A stretch of 64,000 nt of DNA from Gerris lacustris (lineage: Eukaryota > Arthropoda > Insecta > Hemiptera > Gerridae). Numbering within the stretch: the stretch's first letter is position 1; every line of letters begins with the position of its first letter. The notes under the pieces were generated by a model that saw only the letters and a list, made by a program, of their open reading frames with translations, was not told the DNA's origin and did no database searches. Position numbers and translations under genes: made by a program. This document shows positions 10,355-20,901 of this stretch, one piece after another. The DNA lies in assembly GCA_951217055.1 (NCBI GenBank), contig OX578282.1, positions 42,646,329 to 42,710,328 of the forward strand, given 5' to 3'.

Positions 10355-10909
10355 ATAGGTAACGGAAGCTATGTGATATTTTATGCCTCCGATTTTAAAA
10401 ATTCCAAGACAGAAATTCGTTTCAGACATCAGGGAACATTTTTGGTTCCGTGTCTGTCTGTTGGTCTGTCGGTCAATTTTTGCGAACCAACATATCTTAA
10501 AAACTATACACGTCCGATTTTTATGAAATTTGTATGGTAGGTCAGAATTAGCTCATTGTTGGTCCCATATAACTTTCAACCTTCTGCGCTCATTTGTTTC
10601 TTCCCCATGCGCACAAACATACATTTATTTACATCTATAGCTTCAAAAGTACTTATCTGATTTATATGACACTTACATAGTTTATCGAAAGTAACCCGCA
10701 GATAGCCCCAGAATAATTTGAACCGTGTGCGCTCTTTAACTTTTGCTAAATTGATACTTTAATTTATGTAAAAAATCAAAACAATTTCGACAGATTAAAA
10801 AAAGGGGGGAAATAATTAAACAAATTAGATAATAATGTCTTGTAAAAGCATAAAATCAATAAAGTACGTGATAGGATGCGAGGATGTGCCAAATCAGTTG
10901 ACAGTCTAT
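10355..10909 (-). repeat. R1 copy, reverse, nearly full length
   Basis: It starts in the hairpin part (GGTAACGGAAGCTATGTG) and ends ACAGTCTATT, the inverse of the R1 5' end. Both internal monomers are present. The outer half of the terminal hairpin is decayed. Confidence 0.75.
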
Positions 10910-11442
10910 TTTTATATGTACTTTATTAGTTTATTGACAAACTTTCGTGCTTCAGAATGATCACAATAATTCCGTTTCATTTGGTAAGCTAGAAACAAAA
11001 GAGAAATAATTTTCTTGACAACGATTTTACGCATTTATTTTTAAAGTTTTTATACATTTAATTCAATTCAAAACCAAGATAGATCTGAAATCTCAGGAAA
11101 AATCTAGTTTCTGACACAAAAGTGCACAATGATGCAGAAAAATACTTAAATAATAACACAATTTCCATGGCATAAGAAGCTGCAGAATGGGGATAATAAA
11201 AATATGTAATATGAAAAAGCTCATTCTAGTTTACTCGAACCGACTGATTTTTTTTTCCAAGCTAAAAAGTAAATAACATGCATTTGAGACATTCAATATA
11301 GTATATACACTGCTCAAGCTGACACTAAACATTTTAGAATAGAAAAATGTGACTCACTTCTAAATTCATTCAAATAAAGAAAAACGTGTATCTTTGTTCC
11401 ACTTTTTGTAGTTAGCTAAAATTTGTTCCTCTTATCATGTAG
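10910..11442. other. Unannotated AT-rich DNA
   Basis: Nothing recognised. Confidence 0.3.
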
Positions 11443-11549
11443 TCTTCTGTTTGTGTGGGTCGTGTTAAGGGTTAAAAATTGTCTAAGATAACTAGGTTAT
11501 TATTAATATTTGGCTATATTATAGTAACACGACTAACACAAACAGAAGA
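11443..11549. repeat. Short MITE-like inverted repeat
   Basis: TCTTCTGTTTGTGT then GTCGTGTTA at the left pairs with TAACACGAC then ACACAAACAGAAGA at the right: about 25-bp termini around about 55 bp. No target duplication is obvious. Confidence 0.55.
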
Positions 11550-12075
11550 AAATTTTGTTTTTATCATAAGTCATCATAAATCGTGAACAGAGGGTAAAAA
11601 CAATCTCAAAATATCAATGTGAATTTTATTTTTCTTTATGAAAAACTTAACTTTCTCTGTACATTGGGTTAAAGATAAAGAAGAAAAGATTGCTGCCACA
11701 ACATTTATTTTTCTTCTACCTTATACATCTATATATTTGCACGATTTTAAAGTGAATGTAATTTCTTTGTCAATTTTTTTCTCTCCTTTGCATCTATTAT
11801 GAAAGCAATACTTTCTCTACAGCTAAATAATATAATTTACATAAAAAAGTGTAAACTATTGAGCAATATAAATAAAAATTAGTTTTAGTTTGGACCTAAC
11901 TCAAAACATGTTTAACCAAAACGAGTAAAAAGTATCTATAGACAATGTTTAATGCACACTTAATTTTGTCACATTAATTATTCATTTACCAGTCACTATA
12001 ATAAATTAATTAAAGAGGTTGAAACCCGTTACTATCAAACAATGCTATTATAATTACCATTAAGTGTGTATGGTA
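11550..12075. other. Unannotated AT-rich DNA
   Basis: Nothing recognised. Confidence 0.3.
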
Positions 12076-12725
12076 GGCAATAGCCCAGGCCCGTCGAGAG
12101 AGGGCGGTAGGTACGGCTGATGCCGGGGGGCCCGGACCTCCCCTAAAGGGCCCTGCTTCTCAAGCCCCGAATACCCAATCACGCCAATATTTATGATTGA
12201 AATATAAAATAATTATATTCGTAATAATAATTAAAAATAATATTAGTTAACATTAAAGTTGTCAGCCAGGTGTGGTGATTAAGTTTGAGAGAGAATTTCC
12301 CGGTACCGAGACTGAGAAGCTAAAAATTACTAACCCGTATCCCGATGGGTAAAAATCCACAGAGAACCCAAAAAATGCTTCAAAGTTGAAGTTTTTTATG
12401 TTTTAATTGACAGTGGGATTAGACACTTGAGTGATCCATACCAAGCAGTCAACAAAATCAATGGTTAATGATTTGTTCAGTTTTATTTGGACATATCCAA
12501 AGTTGAAAAAATATTAAATACACCACCATTCATTTTCAACCATGCACGGTTGAAAAATCCGGCATGCTAGCCAGAAAGATACTACAATGGTGTCTTTAGT
12601 CATAAAAATTCATATTTCCTACTAGTAGGTTTTGGAGGCCCCCTGGAAACTTTTAGGGGCTCCTCTATTTTACTTCCAGGGGCCCCCGCGCGGCGGGGTC
12701 TGCGGGGCCCTTATTGCAGCCACTG
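12076..12725. mobile_element. GC-ended hAT-like element or remnant
   Basis: The left end has GCAATAGCCCAGGCCCGTCG and a run of G/C blocks; the right end is GGGGCCCTTATTGCAGCCACTG, whose inverse CAGTGGCTGCAATAAG is a hAT-style terminus. The left CAGTGGC is missing and no 8-bp duplication is found. CTCTCGACGGGCC at 17571-17583 is the inverse of the left end here, so the two may belong to one family or to one disrupted element. Confidence 0.4.
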
Positions 12726-12744
12726 TTTCCTACTTCCTACAATA

Positions 12745-13473
12745 CTAGCTGGATAACCGTGCGTCGCTACGAAGTGTTATTTTAATTTGATAAGTTTACA
12801 AACTACCGTCAAGAGACTATTTCACTATGCGAGAATATCTAGATTCTATCCCTCTCACTTATTTCTATATCACCTCCTCTTTGATAAGATAATTTGCAAA
12901 TATCCCAAATTTACCCCCCTCCTAAATGACAATATGACAAAACTGTACATAACAACAATTACCGTACTCTTAAAGAGCTTTTCAACGATATGCATCATGA
13001 AGGGTATTCATTACGTTGACCCCATATTCATCACTTGAGTTGTACCCCGTACCCCTGTGTACCAAAATTTAAATTTCGAAAATTCAGACAGTGACACCTT
13101 CCTATTGCTTTGAAGGTCAAGTGTGAAAATTTTCATCAAGATCAGACAACAACTGTAGATTTGTATAAAGAACATACACACACATACGTTGACTTTTAGA
13201 TGTATTTTTCCATTTTACCCCCTTAAATGTACATAACAATTACTGTACTCTTAAAGAGCTTTTCAACGATATGCATCATGAAGGGTATTCATTACTTTGA
13301 CCCCATATTCATCACTTGAGTTGTACCCCGTACCCCTGTGTACCAAAATTTAAATTTTGAAAATTCATGTAGACAGTGACCTTCCCATTGCTTTGAAGGT
13401 CAAGTGTGAAAATTTTCATCGAGATCGGACCAAAACTGTAGGTTTGTATATAGAACATACACATATACCTTGA
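12745..13473 (-). mobile_element. R6 Helitron-like element with internal tandem repeat
   Basis: Read on the minus strand, the 3' end is TAGCGACGCACGGTTATCCAG then CTAG (12745-12748) next to T. CTRR ends preceded by GC-rich sequence are typical of Helitrons. The block GAATATCTAGATTCTATCCC near the end is shared with the copies at 14956 and, inverted, 26730. The 5' end is unclear; I stop before the mariner-like MITE. Confidence 0.5.
12920..13473. repeat. Tandem duplication, period about 281 bp
   Basis: GTACTCTTAAAGAGCTTTTC recurs 281 bp apart (12964 and 13245). Both units also share CGATATGCATCATGAAGGGT, TTGTACCCCGTACCCCTGTG and TTTGAAGGTCAAGTGTGAAA. The second copy is slightly shorter. A third, diverged partial copy lies at 34120-34250. 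Confidence 0.85.
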
Positions 13474-13484
13474 GGGCTAAACTA

Positions 13485-13861
13485 CAGTATATGGGGCTCT
13501 TTCTGATAACACGTTATCTCACTATCGACCTCTTTCAAGATTTAATATATAGATATATCTTGTCTGTTAAACTCTTTTATATTTTGATTTGGAACTCTAC
13601 CTGGTCTATATGCAGGAGGGTTGTTTTTCTTTAGAAATGAGCGCTCCGCGAAGCGGTGTGGAGCTGCGATTAAAAATTCTAGGGCAAAAAAAAATTAAGG
13701 TTAACAAAATTAAATTCAAACCCAAAACCAACACATTTTCGTTAAAACGTGTAAAATTACGCAAATCACACATTATTTGGATATATTGAAATATGGCGTC
13801 AATTATAACAATCGATTGTAGCGATTTACGATGTATAGTATAGTAGGGGCTCCATATACTG
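13485..13861. mobile_element. Mariner-like MITE with TA duplication
   Basis: The termini CAGTATATGG (13485-13494) and CCATATACTG (13852-13861) are perfect inverses, with GGGGCTC/GGGGCTCC continuing imperfectly inside, and TA sits on both sides (13483-13484, 13862-13863). At 377 bp it is non-autonomous; the open frame at 13589-13789 has no transposase motif. Confidence 0.65.
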
Positions 13862-13863
13862 TA

Positions 13864-14955
13864 GTTCTCCTTTCAACTTAAAATACCATTTGATTTAACT
13901 TGTTTTTACAAACTAAGTCTTTTATTAATTTAAACTTATATAAACAAAATATTTTTTCACTTACCACAACAGTACAACGAGGTTAAACCAATAATGCGAA
14001 CAAAATTATTAAAAAATAAAATAACAAACATATTTTGTTTCGGTTAAACTAAAATCATATTTAAAATATAATATTACCATGAAGAATACTTATTATTTAT
14101 AATATTTTTATTTTAAATCATTTTTTATAATAAATTTTAGATTATTTAATTTTGATACGGTGGTAGTGTGGTAGCCCTGAAAAAGGAGAGTCACTGCGAC
14201 GCTGCGGTTTCTCATAGTTTTAGAGTGTCGGCCATATTGTTTTTACTTCTCTAATTAGGTCAACAGTAATTTCAGTCGAATCTTACTTTAAATTCACTTT
14301 TTTATCAAGGAAAAGTATTTTAAATCTTTATATTTGTACAGTGTGTTATAATTCAAATGTTTCTTTTTGATATCTATACGTTTTTCATTCGAAAAGTACA
14401 TCTTTCGTGTATGTCGTTTATATTTTATTCATTATCGGTTGTTCTGTGTTAAAAATCTTGTCTTTCGAGATTGATCGATTTGTTATTCAGTGTAATATCG
14501 ACGATAATATCTTTGAAAGTTAATTCTACGTATATTTATAACAGCATTTAGAGAATATAATGGAATATGAAGATAAACATAGGATGGATCTAAAAAACGA
14601 AGCGAAGCTATAAAGGTAGATTGATTCTTTCTATTTACCTATTAAGTTAAATTGAATAATTTATGTTTAGTTATAATAAACAATCTTATTACACAACGAT
14701 AATGGTAAGAGATAATTTTATTTAAATTCTTAATCAAACTATTGTTGTTTTGTTTAGTTATTTCCTTAGAATTAAAAGCTATTCAAAAAGTGAAGATTTT
14801 TGTTTTATTATTATTATTTTTTTTTTTTAATAGGAGGGAATGGTCTTATAGACTACGTAACATTCCCGCACCCTCTTAATCTTCCTTCTCGCTTATTTTC
14901 TGTTACATTCTTTGTTAGTTTTACTTTTTCTTCGAAATCATTATTTTATGTTTTA
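13864..14955. other. Unannotated AT-rich DNA
   Basis: No gene recognised. T-run near 14818-14829. Confidence 0.3.
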
Positions 14956-15144
14956 CTAGCTGGATACCCGTTCTTTGCTACGGAGTGTTATTTTAATTTG
15001 ATAAGGTTGTAAACTACCATCAAGAAACATTTAAATTATTTTACTATGAGAGAATATCTAGATTTTATCCCTTCCACTGATTTCTATACCCCTCTTTTTG
15101 ATAAGATAATTTACAAATATCCTAAATTTAGCCCCCTCCTAAAA
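14956..15144 (-). mobile_element. R6 Helitron-like fragment
   Basis: CTAGCTGGATACCCG at 14956 and TACGGAGTGTTATTTTAATT match the 12745 copy; homology ends near 15144 after CCCCCTCCTAAA. It abuts the GC-rich Helitron-like end that follows. Confidence 0.5.
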
Positions 15145-15248
15145 AGAAAACAAGGGATTCTACTGTACTCTATTCTAGGCAGCGGCCGCGCTGCGACCGC
15201 TTTTCGGGGGTTTGTCGAGCGAAGCGAGTAGGGGGCAGAGCCCCCTAG
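15145..15248 (+). mobile_element. GC-rich Helitron-like 3' end
   Basis: The hairpin GGGGGC (15231-15236) to GCCCCC (15240-15245) runs into CTAG (15245-15248) followed by T, a typical Helitron terminus. GAGCGAAGCGAGTA upstream is shared with 45669-45682. A second palindrome, GCAGCG/CGCTGC, lies at about 15180-15195. Confidence 0.5.
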
Positions 15249-15606
15249 TAATATATAAAATAAAATTGTATAAAACGTAAATGAACGTAAACAACATTTT
15301 ACAGTTATAGGACTTTTTGTGTCCAGATTGTGTTTTAGTTGAGGACTAAGAAATTATAAATGTTTTCAAACAATTTTGTCTAATTGTAGGTCATAATTAT
15401 GACTCATATACCCATATTAATTTAAGTCATAATTGGTTTTTTAACATTACTGCGGTAAAATAGTTGTATTTTTCAAAATGAGTTTGTTTTACTTTGGTTT
15501 ATCAGTAGTATGTCTGCTGTTATCAGTAATAGGAGTTTATTAGTAGTACTTACAATAAATATAAAATAGAACTTATTATAAGAGTTGAAAAATTCAATAC
15601 ACAAGT
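15249..15606. other. Unannotated AT-rich DNA
   Basis: Nothing recognised. Confidence 0.3.
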
Positions 15607-15989
15607 TATTAGTGCAGTGGCGTAACTAAGAAATCCGGCGCCCCCCCGCATCTTTTGAAAATGCGCCTCCTATAGCTAACAAAATTTACCCCCCCCCCCT
15701 ACTACTTTTTGTTAAAATAATTAATTTTGCAATTTATTTAATTTGCAAATAGATTATTATTTTCTATTTTTTTAAATGCTCGTGTACAGTACTATTACAG
15801 TAATTATTTTATTTTTATTCCTTAATAAAAGTAGTAAAATTATAATATAAATATGATGAAAACAAATCAACAACCTTGCTCCTCGCTTGAAGACTTGAAT
15901 TAGAATATCTTATACACATATACAGATGCACATAAAGCCACTGAATACCTAATTAAGAAACTAAAATACAATATACAACTAAGCACATC

Positions 15990-16500
15990 TATCTGCCAAT
16001 TAATGTGGCACATAGCTTCCTTGCGTCCTATTTTGTATTCTTTAATGATTTTATGCTTTTAAAACTTATTATTGTTGAATTTATTTCATTTTCCCCCCTA
16101 TTGATTTTAAATTAATAAAAATTGTTTTGATTAATTTAACATGAAATAAAGTACCAATTTAGCAAAATTTAATGAGTGCTAACAGTTGAAATTAATCTGG
16201 GATTATATGCGGGCTACTTTCGACAAACAATCCAAAAAAATAAGCGGGAAATAGGCGCTCACGGTTTCAACTTATATGGGACCAACAATAAGTTAAATCA
16301 TGACCCACCACCACCATCCGAATTTCATTCAAATTGGATGAGTATTAGCGACAGACAGTCAGACACGAAAACAAAAATGTTTCCTGTTATTTAAAACGGA
16401 TTTCTGTCTTAGAATTTTTGAAATCTGAGACATAAAATTTGTTCGTTTTTTAGAACGATCACAATAGCTTCAGTTACCATCGGTAAGCTCGGAAGCAAAA
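15990..16500 (+). repeat. R1 copy, forward, nested in hAT
   Basis: CTGCCAATTAATGTGGCACA starts it and the terminal part GGTAAGCTCGGAAGCAAAA ends it. One internal monomer is mostly deleted. It lies inside the hAT element, so it inserted after that element or was mobilised with it. Confidence 0.75.
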
Positions 16501-16515
16501 GAAAAAAGTGTTTGC

Positions 16516-16590
16516 TACTGGAGGAGGAGGAAGATGACGATACTGGAGGAGGAGGAAGATGACGATACTGGAGGAGGAGGAAGATGACGA
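16516..16590 (+). repeat. 25-bp tandem repeat, three units
   Basis: Units beginning TACTGGAGGAGGAGGAAGAT start at 16516, 16541 and 16566 with no visible differences, so the expansion is recent. A purine-rich G-block could form triplex or quadruplex structure. Confidence 0.9.
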
Positions 16591-17529
16591 TATTTTAGTT
16601 ATATTAACAAATAGACGTGACGGGGCACCTCTAGAGTCCTGACGGCTATATTATGATAGTCTGAAAAATGCACTCACCCTTTCCAAATGAATTCTTCACC
16701 AAAATAATTTAATTTTAAGCACAAAATAACTGAACGTAGAGTAAGAAATAAAAAATAACAGAGTTTTCTAGCGAAAGGAAAGTTAAAGTTCACAGCAAAT
16801 GACACAACCTCCCCGTACGAGAGCTATAACTGAACAGAACTGAGCTTGATAAATGTGATTAATAGATAACAATTCTGAAAAAGGGAAGGGTAGAAAAGAT
16901 AACAACTCTAAAGGGAGGTAAAATTAGCTAGGTAAGAAAAGAGTTAGAAACTAAATATAAAGAGGTTGTGATAGGGAAGAAGAAGTAAGGGGGGTTAAGA
17001 AAGAAAGAGAAATACATATTATATAGCAAAGATAAGCGGTAGAGAAAGAGATGGAAGTATATCTTGTTAAAGTTTGGAACAGATTTCCTTATCTAGTACA
17101 GCTAAAACCGGATTAGATAAGAAAAATTTTAGTTGTAATAAACACTTTGATCTCCTGCGAGTCGAAAATGAAGTAGGGAGCCCGATATACTTACCCATAT
17201 TATTATAGGTATAGTGACACTTAACTAGAAAACCAAACTGAGCAATAAGCTCTAAACCATAACATCTCATATCATTCTCACCTTGTTTAAATTCTATTAT
17301 TTGTTTATCTCTCATTTATTTTCATCTCCCAAAAATAATTTTATTAAAATAATTCAGCCCAAATAGAGTTTCAATTAATTTTGATTATTAAATATAAATA
17401 TTATAGTTTATTTATTTTTCGGCGCCCCCTAGAGCAGGCGCCCCCCCGCGCCGCGGGGTTGGCGGGGGCGCTATTTACGCCACTGTATTAGTGTAAAGTC
17501 CCAAAATGACGAATAAAAACGAGTAAAAA

Positions 17530-17595
17530 GAGGGGGCCCATATAGGTCTAGCCGGGGGGCCCGCTACGGCTCTCGACGGGCCTGCAATAGCCACT
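17530..17595. mobile_element. GC-rich hAT-like terminus fragment
   Basis: GGGGGGCCCGCTACGG, CTCTCGACGGGCC and TGCAATAGCCACT resemble the inverse of the left end at 12076. CCACT lacks the final G, and no duplication is found. Confidence 0.4.
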
Positions 17596-17651
17596 CGAGG
17601 GTAGTTGCCCCGAAGCAAAATTAACAAATAAATTTAAGATATGAATTTAAG

Positions 17652-17818
17652 ACTTTTTTGTGGATTCGGTCTTTTTTGGGTAGATAATAATTGAACATTT
17701 ACAACAAGCCTTTGTTTTTAGGCCTGAAGATGACCGTGAAAGGTCGAAATATAGCCGTATTTGAAATGTAAATGTTCAATTATTATCTACCCTAAAAAGA
17801 CCGAATCCACAAAAAAGT
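17652..17818. repeat. Palindromic Penelope-like terminal repeat
   Basis: Left arm ACTTTTTTGTGGATTCGGTC, then GGGTAGATAATAATTGAACA; right arm is its inverse, ending GACCGAATCCAC. Arms are about 55 bp with one small indel. The loop contains CTGAAGA (17724-17730), GACC...GGTC and GAAA (17746-17749), the order found in a hammerhead core, but stem I next to the core does not pair, so ribozyme activity is doubtful here. GCCTGAAGATG..GGTCGAAA modules recur in retroelement ends of the Penelope type. Confidence 0.6.
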
Positions 17819-17822
17819 ATTA

Positions 17823-18093
17823 ATATAAATTAAGCACAAAGGAAGAAGATAAACTACTTATGCATTTTTCCACTCAAGTTTCGTGCTCCCTTTAGCGCAA
17901 ACGATGTGGTTTTATGGCTTTTTACTTAAATAATACATGGCTAGATATCTGTTCAGGCCACTGAACAAGTTTTAGCTTGCTGTTATGTATATAATAAGAT
18001 AGGCAAACCAGAGCTTCGTCTTCACGATGACGAACCCGCAACGCTTCCTTCAGTTTCGCCTGGTTCTGCCATCTTTAGCTCAATAATAGGGGG
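17823..18093. other. Unannotated DNA
   Basis: No element recognised. The 18000-18060 stretch is less AT-rich but has no usable open frame. Confidence 0.25.
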
Positions 18094-18101
18094 GCTATAA
18101 T

Positions 18102-18296
18102 CAGTGGCGTAGCTAGGGCAATAGGGCCCCCCGCAAGAACTTTTTGGGGGCCCCTCGCCAAACAAAATTAATGAGAAAAACAAAAAAAACTTTCGTTTAG
18201 AACTGGGGGCCCCTCTCGTCGCTGATTTGGGGGCTCCTGGTGGTGGGTGCCCACCCGCAACGCGGGCCCGTGTGGGGCCATATAGTTACGCCACTG
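18102..18296. mobile_element. hAT-type MITE, 195 bp
   Basis: CAGTGGCGTAGCTAGGGC at the left and GTTACGCCACTG at the right, with GCTATAAT duplicated exactly (18094-18101, 18297-18304). The interior is rich in GGGGGCCCC blocks. Ends resemble the 15615-17485 element, so both may use the same transposase. Confidence 0.9.
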
Positions 18297-18304
18297 GCTA
18301 TAAT

Positions 18305-20431
18305 AGTCGTAAAGTCTTCATTTAGAATAGTGTCACACTGCCAAACCTGTCGACGCCGTTAAATGAACACGCTAAGAAGAACACTTGCACATGGTTTTGG
18401 ACGCTACAAGTGGAAGTCCACAATTGTTCGCGAACATTAATTCTTCTTTCATTTATTCATATTTATACAATAACTTTTGGATATCCAATACTTTATTACA
18501 GTAAACCTCCTATTATAAATCTACGTTATTATTATCATGAAGTGCCGATAAGAAACATTACCGAACATATTCACCACTTCACATTCATCGTACATTTGTA
18601 TCCACCTTCAGTTAGGATTATTATTATTATTATTATATTATATCTCAATAATTATCTACGTAAGTTGTTATTTTTATCTCTATACATTATATATTCATCC
18701 TATGATCCACCTTGTGTACTTATTTATTACTATATTTTTAAGACCCTATCTTACCATCTTATAACTACAGTCCGCTCAATAGACCCGGCAGCGGAATCAG
18801 GCGCAATCCCTTCCGTACCGAACAATATGAATTAATACTGTTCGACTATCTTTAAGAGACAAATTTTAAAACAAGCGCCGGTTGCCTCCCCATTCTAAAA
18901 TTTGAATGCAGGAATTTCCCGGTCACACACATATCTTAGCTTAGATAGAAACTACGATTTATGATCTCAAGATCCACAATCTTGAGTGCATTTTGCACTC
19001 CATACTCAACTGTTTTTTTTTTTGTTTTGTTTTTTAACTCATGGGAATTTATTTTTGGAGTAGACAGATTTATAGTGCAAAGCTAATTTTAACAATAAAG
19101 TTACTTTTTAGTAAATAATGCTTTTTTACTCATACATTAATGAATATATAACTAAAAAGTTACGACGAAAAGTTTAAACTTACCCTCTAATTGACTCTTA
19201 AACTGATAATTCGTGGTACCCTAAGAATCACTCCTTATATTTTAACAGGTCAGTTAACTTGCTTTGTTAAAAATCCTCGTAAAACATCACGTATACAAAC
19301 ATGTTCCGTAAATGATCACGTACTATAATTTGACTCACTATTTTCATGGAATGTTCAATTTTTCAGTAAGTGTGCCATTAGGTCTTTATATTTACCACGT
19401 ACATTACAACTTACCTCTTTTTTTGTCACTTCACATTATTTTTTTTTTTTAAATCTTGCCGAAACCTTTTGTTAAAAGACGATGTTGAGTGTGCATTGTC
19501 CGATAAGATGGGTCCATCTTGTCTTTCATATTACTCGACATAGAAGTTTCTTTATTATATCTTTTGTCCAGTTCGTCGAAAAAAAAGAAGAATCAAATCC
19601 CATTCGTTTTTCTTTTGATGAAAATCGATTGCTTGTAGAGAGGTTCTTCCTAGGGAGTGAATTATTCTTAGAGAGAAGGTCTTAACAGTTCATTGTCCCT
19701 TTCCATTTACCTCGCAATTCTTCGTATCAACTCTTTTGTGTACATATCTTCAGAGCAATCAATATACGAGTTGTTTGGACATAGTCTATAGCTATACATA
19801 AGTCGTGCTTGTTTCTCTTTAAGACACATATACGACCCACTTGATAATTTCACAGAGTCCAAGCTGAATGGAAACAACAAATATATATTTTTGTAGATTC
19901 ATGCGTGACAAAATTACTATTATAATTCAAAAATAACATTCGACGAAGACATTGACATACAACTGTTAAAAATATCAACTTCGTGAGATTATTAACGCTT
20001 AAAACTCATTCTATGCACCGCTTTTTTACACAACCCATCTTATCATTCACGTTGTAATGATCCGTTATATAACTTGGACCGCTTGATTGATATTTTGTAG
20101 TTTAACATTTCGAAAATAAAATCCTTTTTTATTCGTAGTACGCAATCTATTTTTTAAAAATGAATATTATTGTTTGTAAACATAGGTAGTTTGAAACTTA
20201 TTGAATAGAGTTATTACTGCCCTTAGGTTATATTTAAAGTGGAACCACCTAGGAAATAAACGGTACTCGTTCAAGACATTGTTGTAGAGGTTTCGCTTGT
20301 ATTTATGAAACATTGTTTTGAAAGTGGGCCATAAAAAATATATAATTCATTTTTTATATTTTAACAAAAGTATTTATAGGCAATTAAAAAGTGCAACTCA
20401 AACCGGGATGCAATATTTTATACCAGAATCG
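18305..20431. other. Unannotated AT-rich DNA
   Basis: No gene accepted. A 141-codon open frame at 18410-18835 (+) starts like a signal peptide but turns into low-complexity Ile/Tyr/Leu and contains an ATT microsatellite (18616-18640). T-runs at 19012-19024 and 19440-19450. Confidence 0.3.
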
Positions 20432-20901
20432 AAATAGTACATTACGCGTCGAGTGCGGAAAGTAGCATTTTGCATGCGAGTGTGGAGTTTGCACCCGAGC
20501 AACAGCGAGGGTAGTAAAACCACACGAGCAATGCAAAATGCCTTTTTCGCTCGAGTTGCGTACCGTACTTTATCTACGATTGTTAGATTTAAATAATAAA
20601 TACAGAAAAAAATAAACTTGCTGTATGTAAGTTCGTATCTCTCTCTCTTGATAAAGATGGCATTAATTCATTAGTTGTATTTATTGCCGAATTAATTATT
20701 TCTGGAGGATTATTATTCTCCACATTTTCGTCAAAGTCACTTGATTCACTCATTGTTTTTCACTAAAAACTCGATATAAATAGTTACTTTAATAAAAGAA
20801 CAGCAAATTAGTTTTGTTAAATGTAAACAAACTTGCTAATCGTGCGTAGAGTTGAAGAATTCCTCTTCTTTACCGCGCTAGTGTGGTAAAGAAGAGGAAT
20901 T
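20432..20901 (-). mobile_element. R5 copy 2, right end replaced by a hairpin
   Basis: The left end AATAGTACATTACGCG and about 420 bp beyond match R5 copy 1. After TACCGCGCTAGTGTGG the sequence folds back: AATTCCTCTTCTTTACC (20858-20874) pairs perfectly with its inverse at 20885-20901, instead of passing into the right TIR as copy 1 does. This copy is therefore a rearranged or internally turned-around derivative. Confidence 0.7.
20602..20753 (-). pseudogene. Second tyrosine-recombinase N-terminal remnant, frameshifted
   Basis: ATG at 20751-20753 opens MSESSDFDENVENNNPPEII, the same leader as R5 copy 1, and continues to LMPSLSRER. There a CT run (20638-20648) has one more dinucleotide than copy 1, so the frame is lost before the RYELTYSKF motif. 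No catalytic part is present. Family assignment is as uncertain as for copy 1. Confidence 0.5.

Larger units (their letters stand above)
15615..17485. mobile_element. hAT-type non-autonomous element, 1.87 kb, intact ends
   Basis: The left end is CAGTGGCGTAACTAAG, the right end inverse is CAGTGGCGTAAATAGC, and TATTAGTG is duplicated exactly on both sides (15607-15614 and 17486-17493). An 8-bp duplication plus CAGTGGCGTA termini is diagnostic of the hAT superfamily. Subterminal GGCGCCCCCC blocks occur at both ends. The interior carries an R1 copy and a 25-bp tandem repeat. The longest interior frame (17067-17315, minus, 82 codons) shows no hAT dimerisation or catalytic motif, so the element depends on a transposase supplied elsewhere. 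Confidence 0.9.

Noticed and set aside
17067..17315. 82-codon minus frame as a hAT transposase fragment
   Set aside because: No catalytic or dimerisation motif; only its position inside the hAT element suggested it.
18410..18835. 141-codon open frame with a signal-peptide-like start
   Set aside because: Ile/Tyr/Leu low complexity, includes an ATT microsatellite, no recognisable domain; expected at this AT content.
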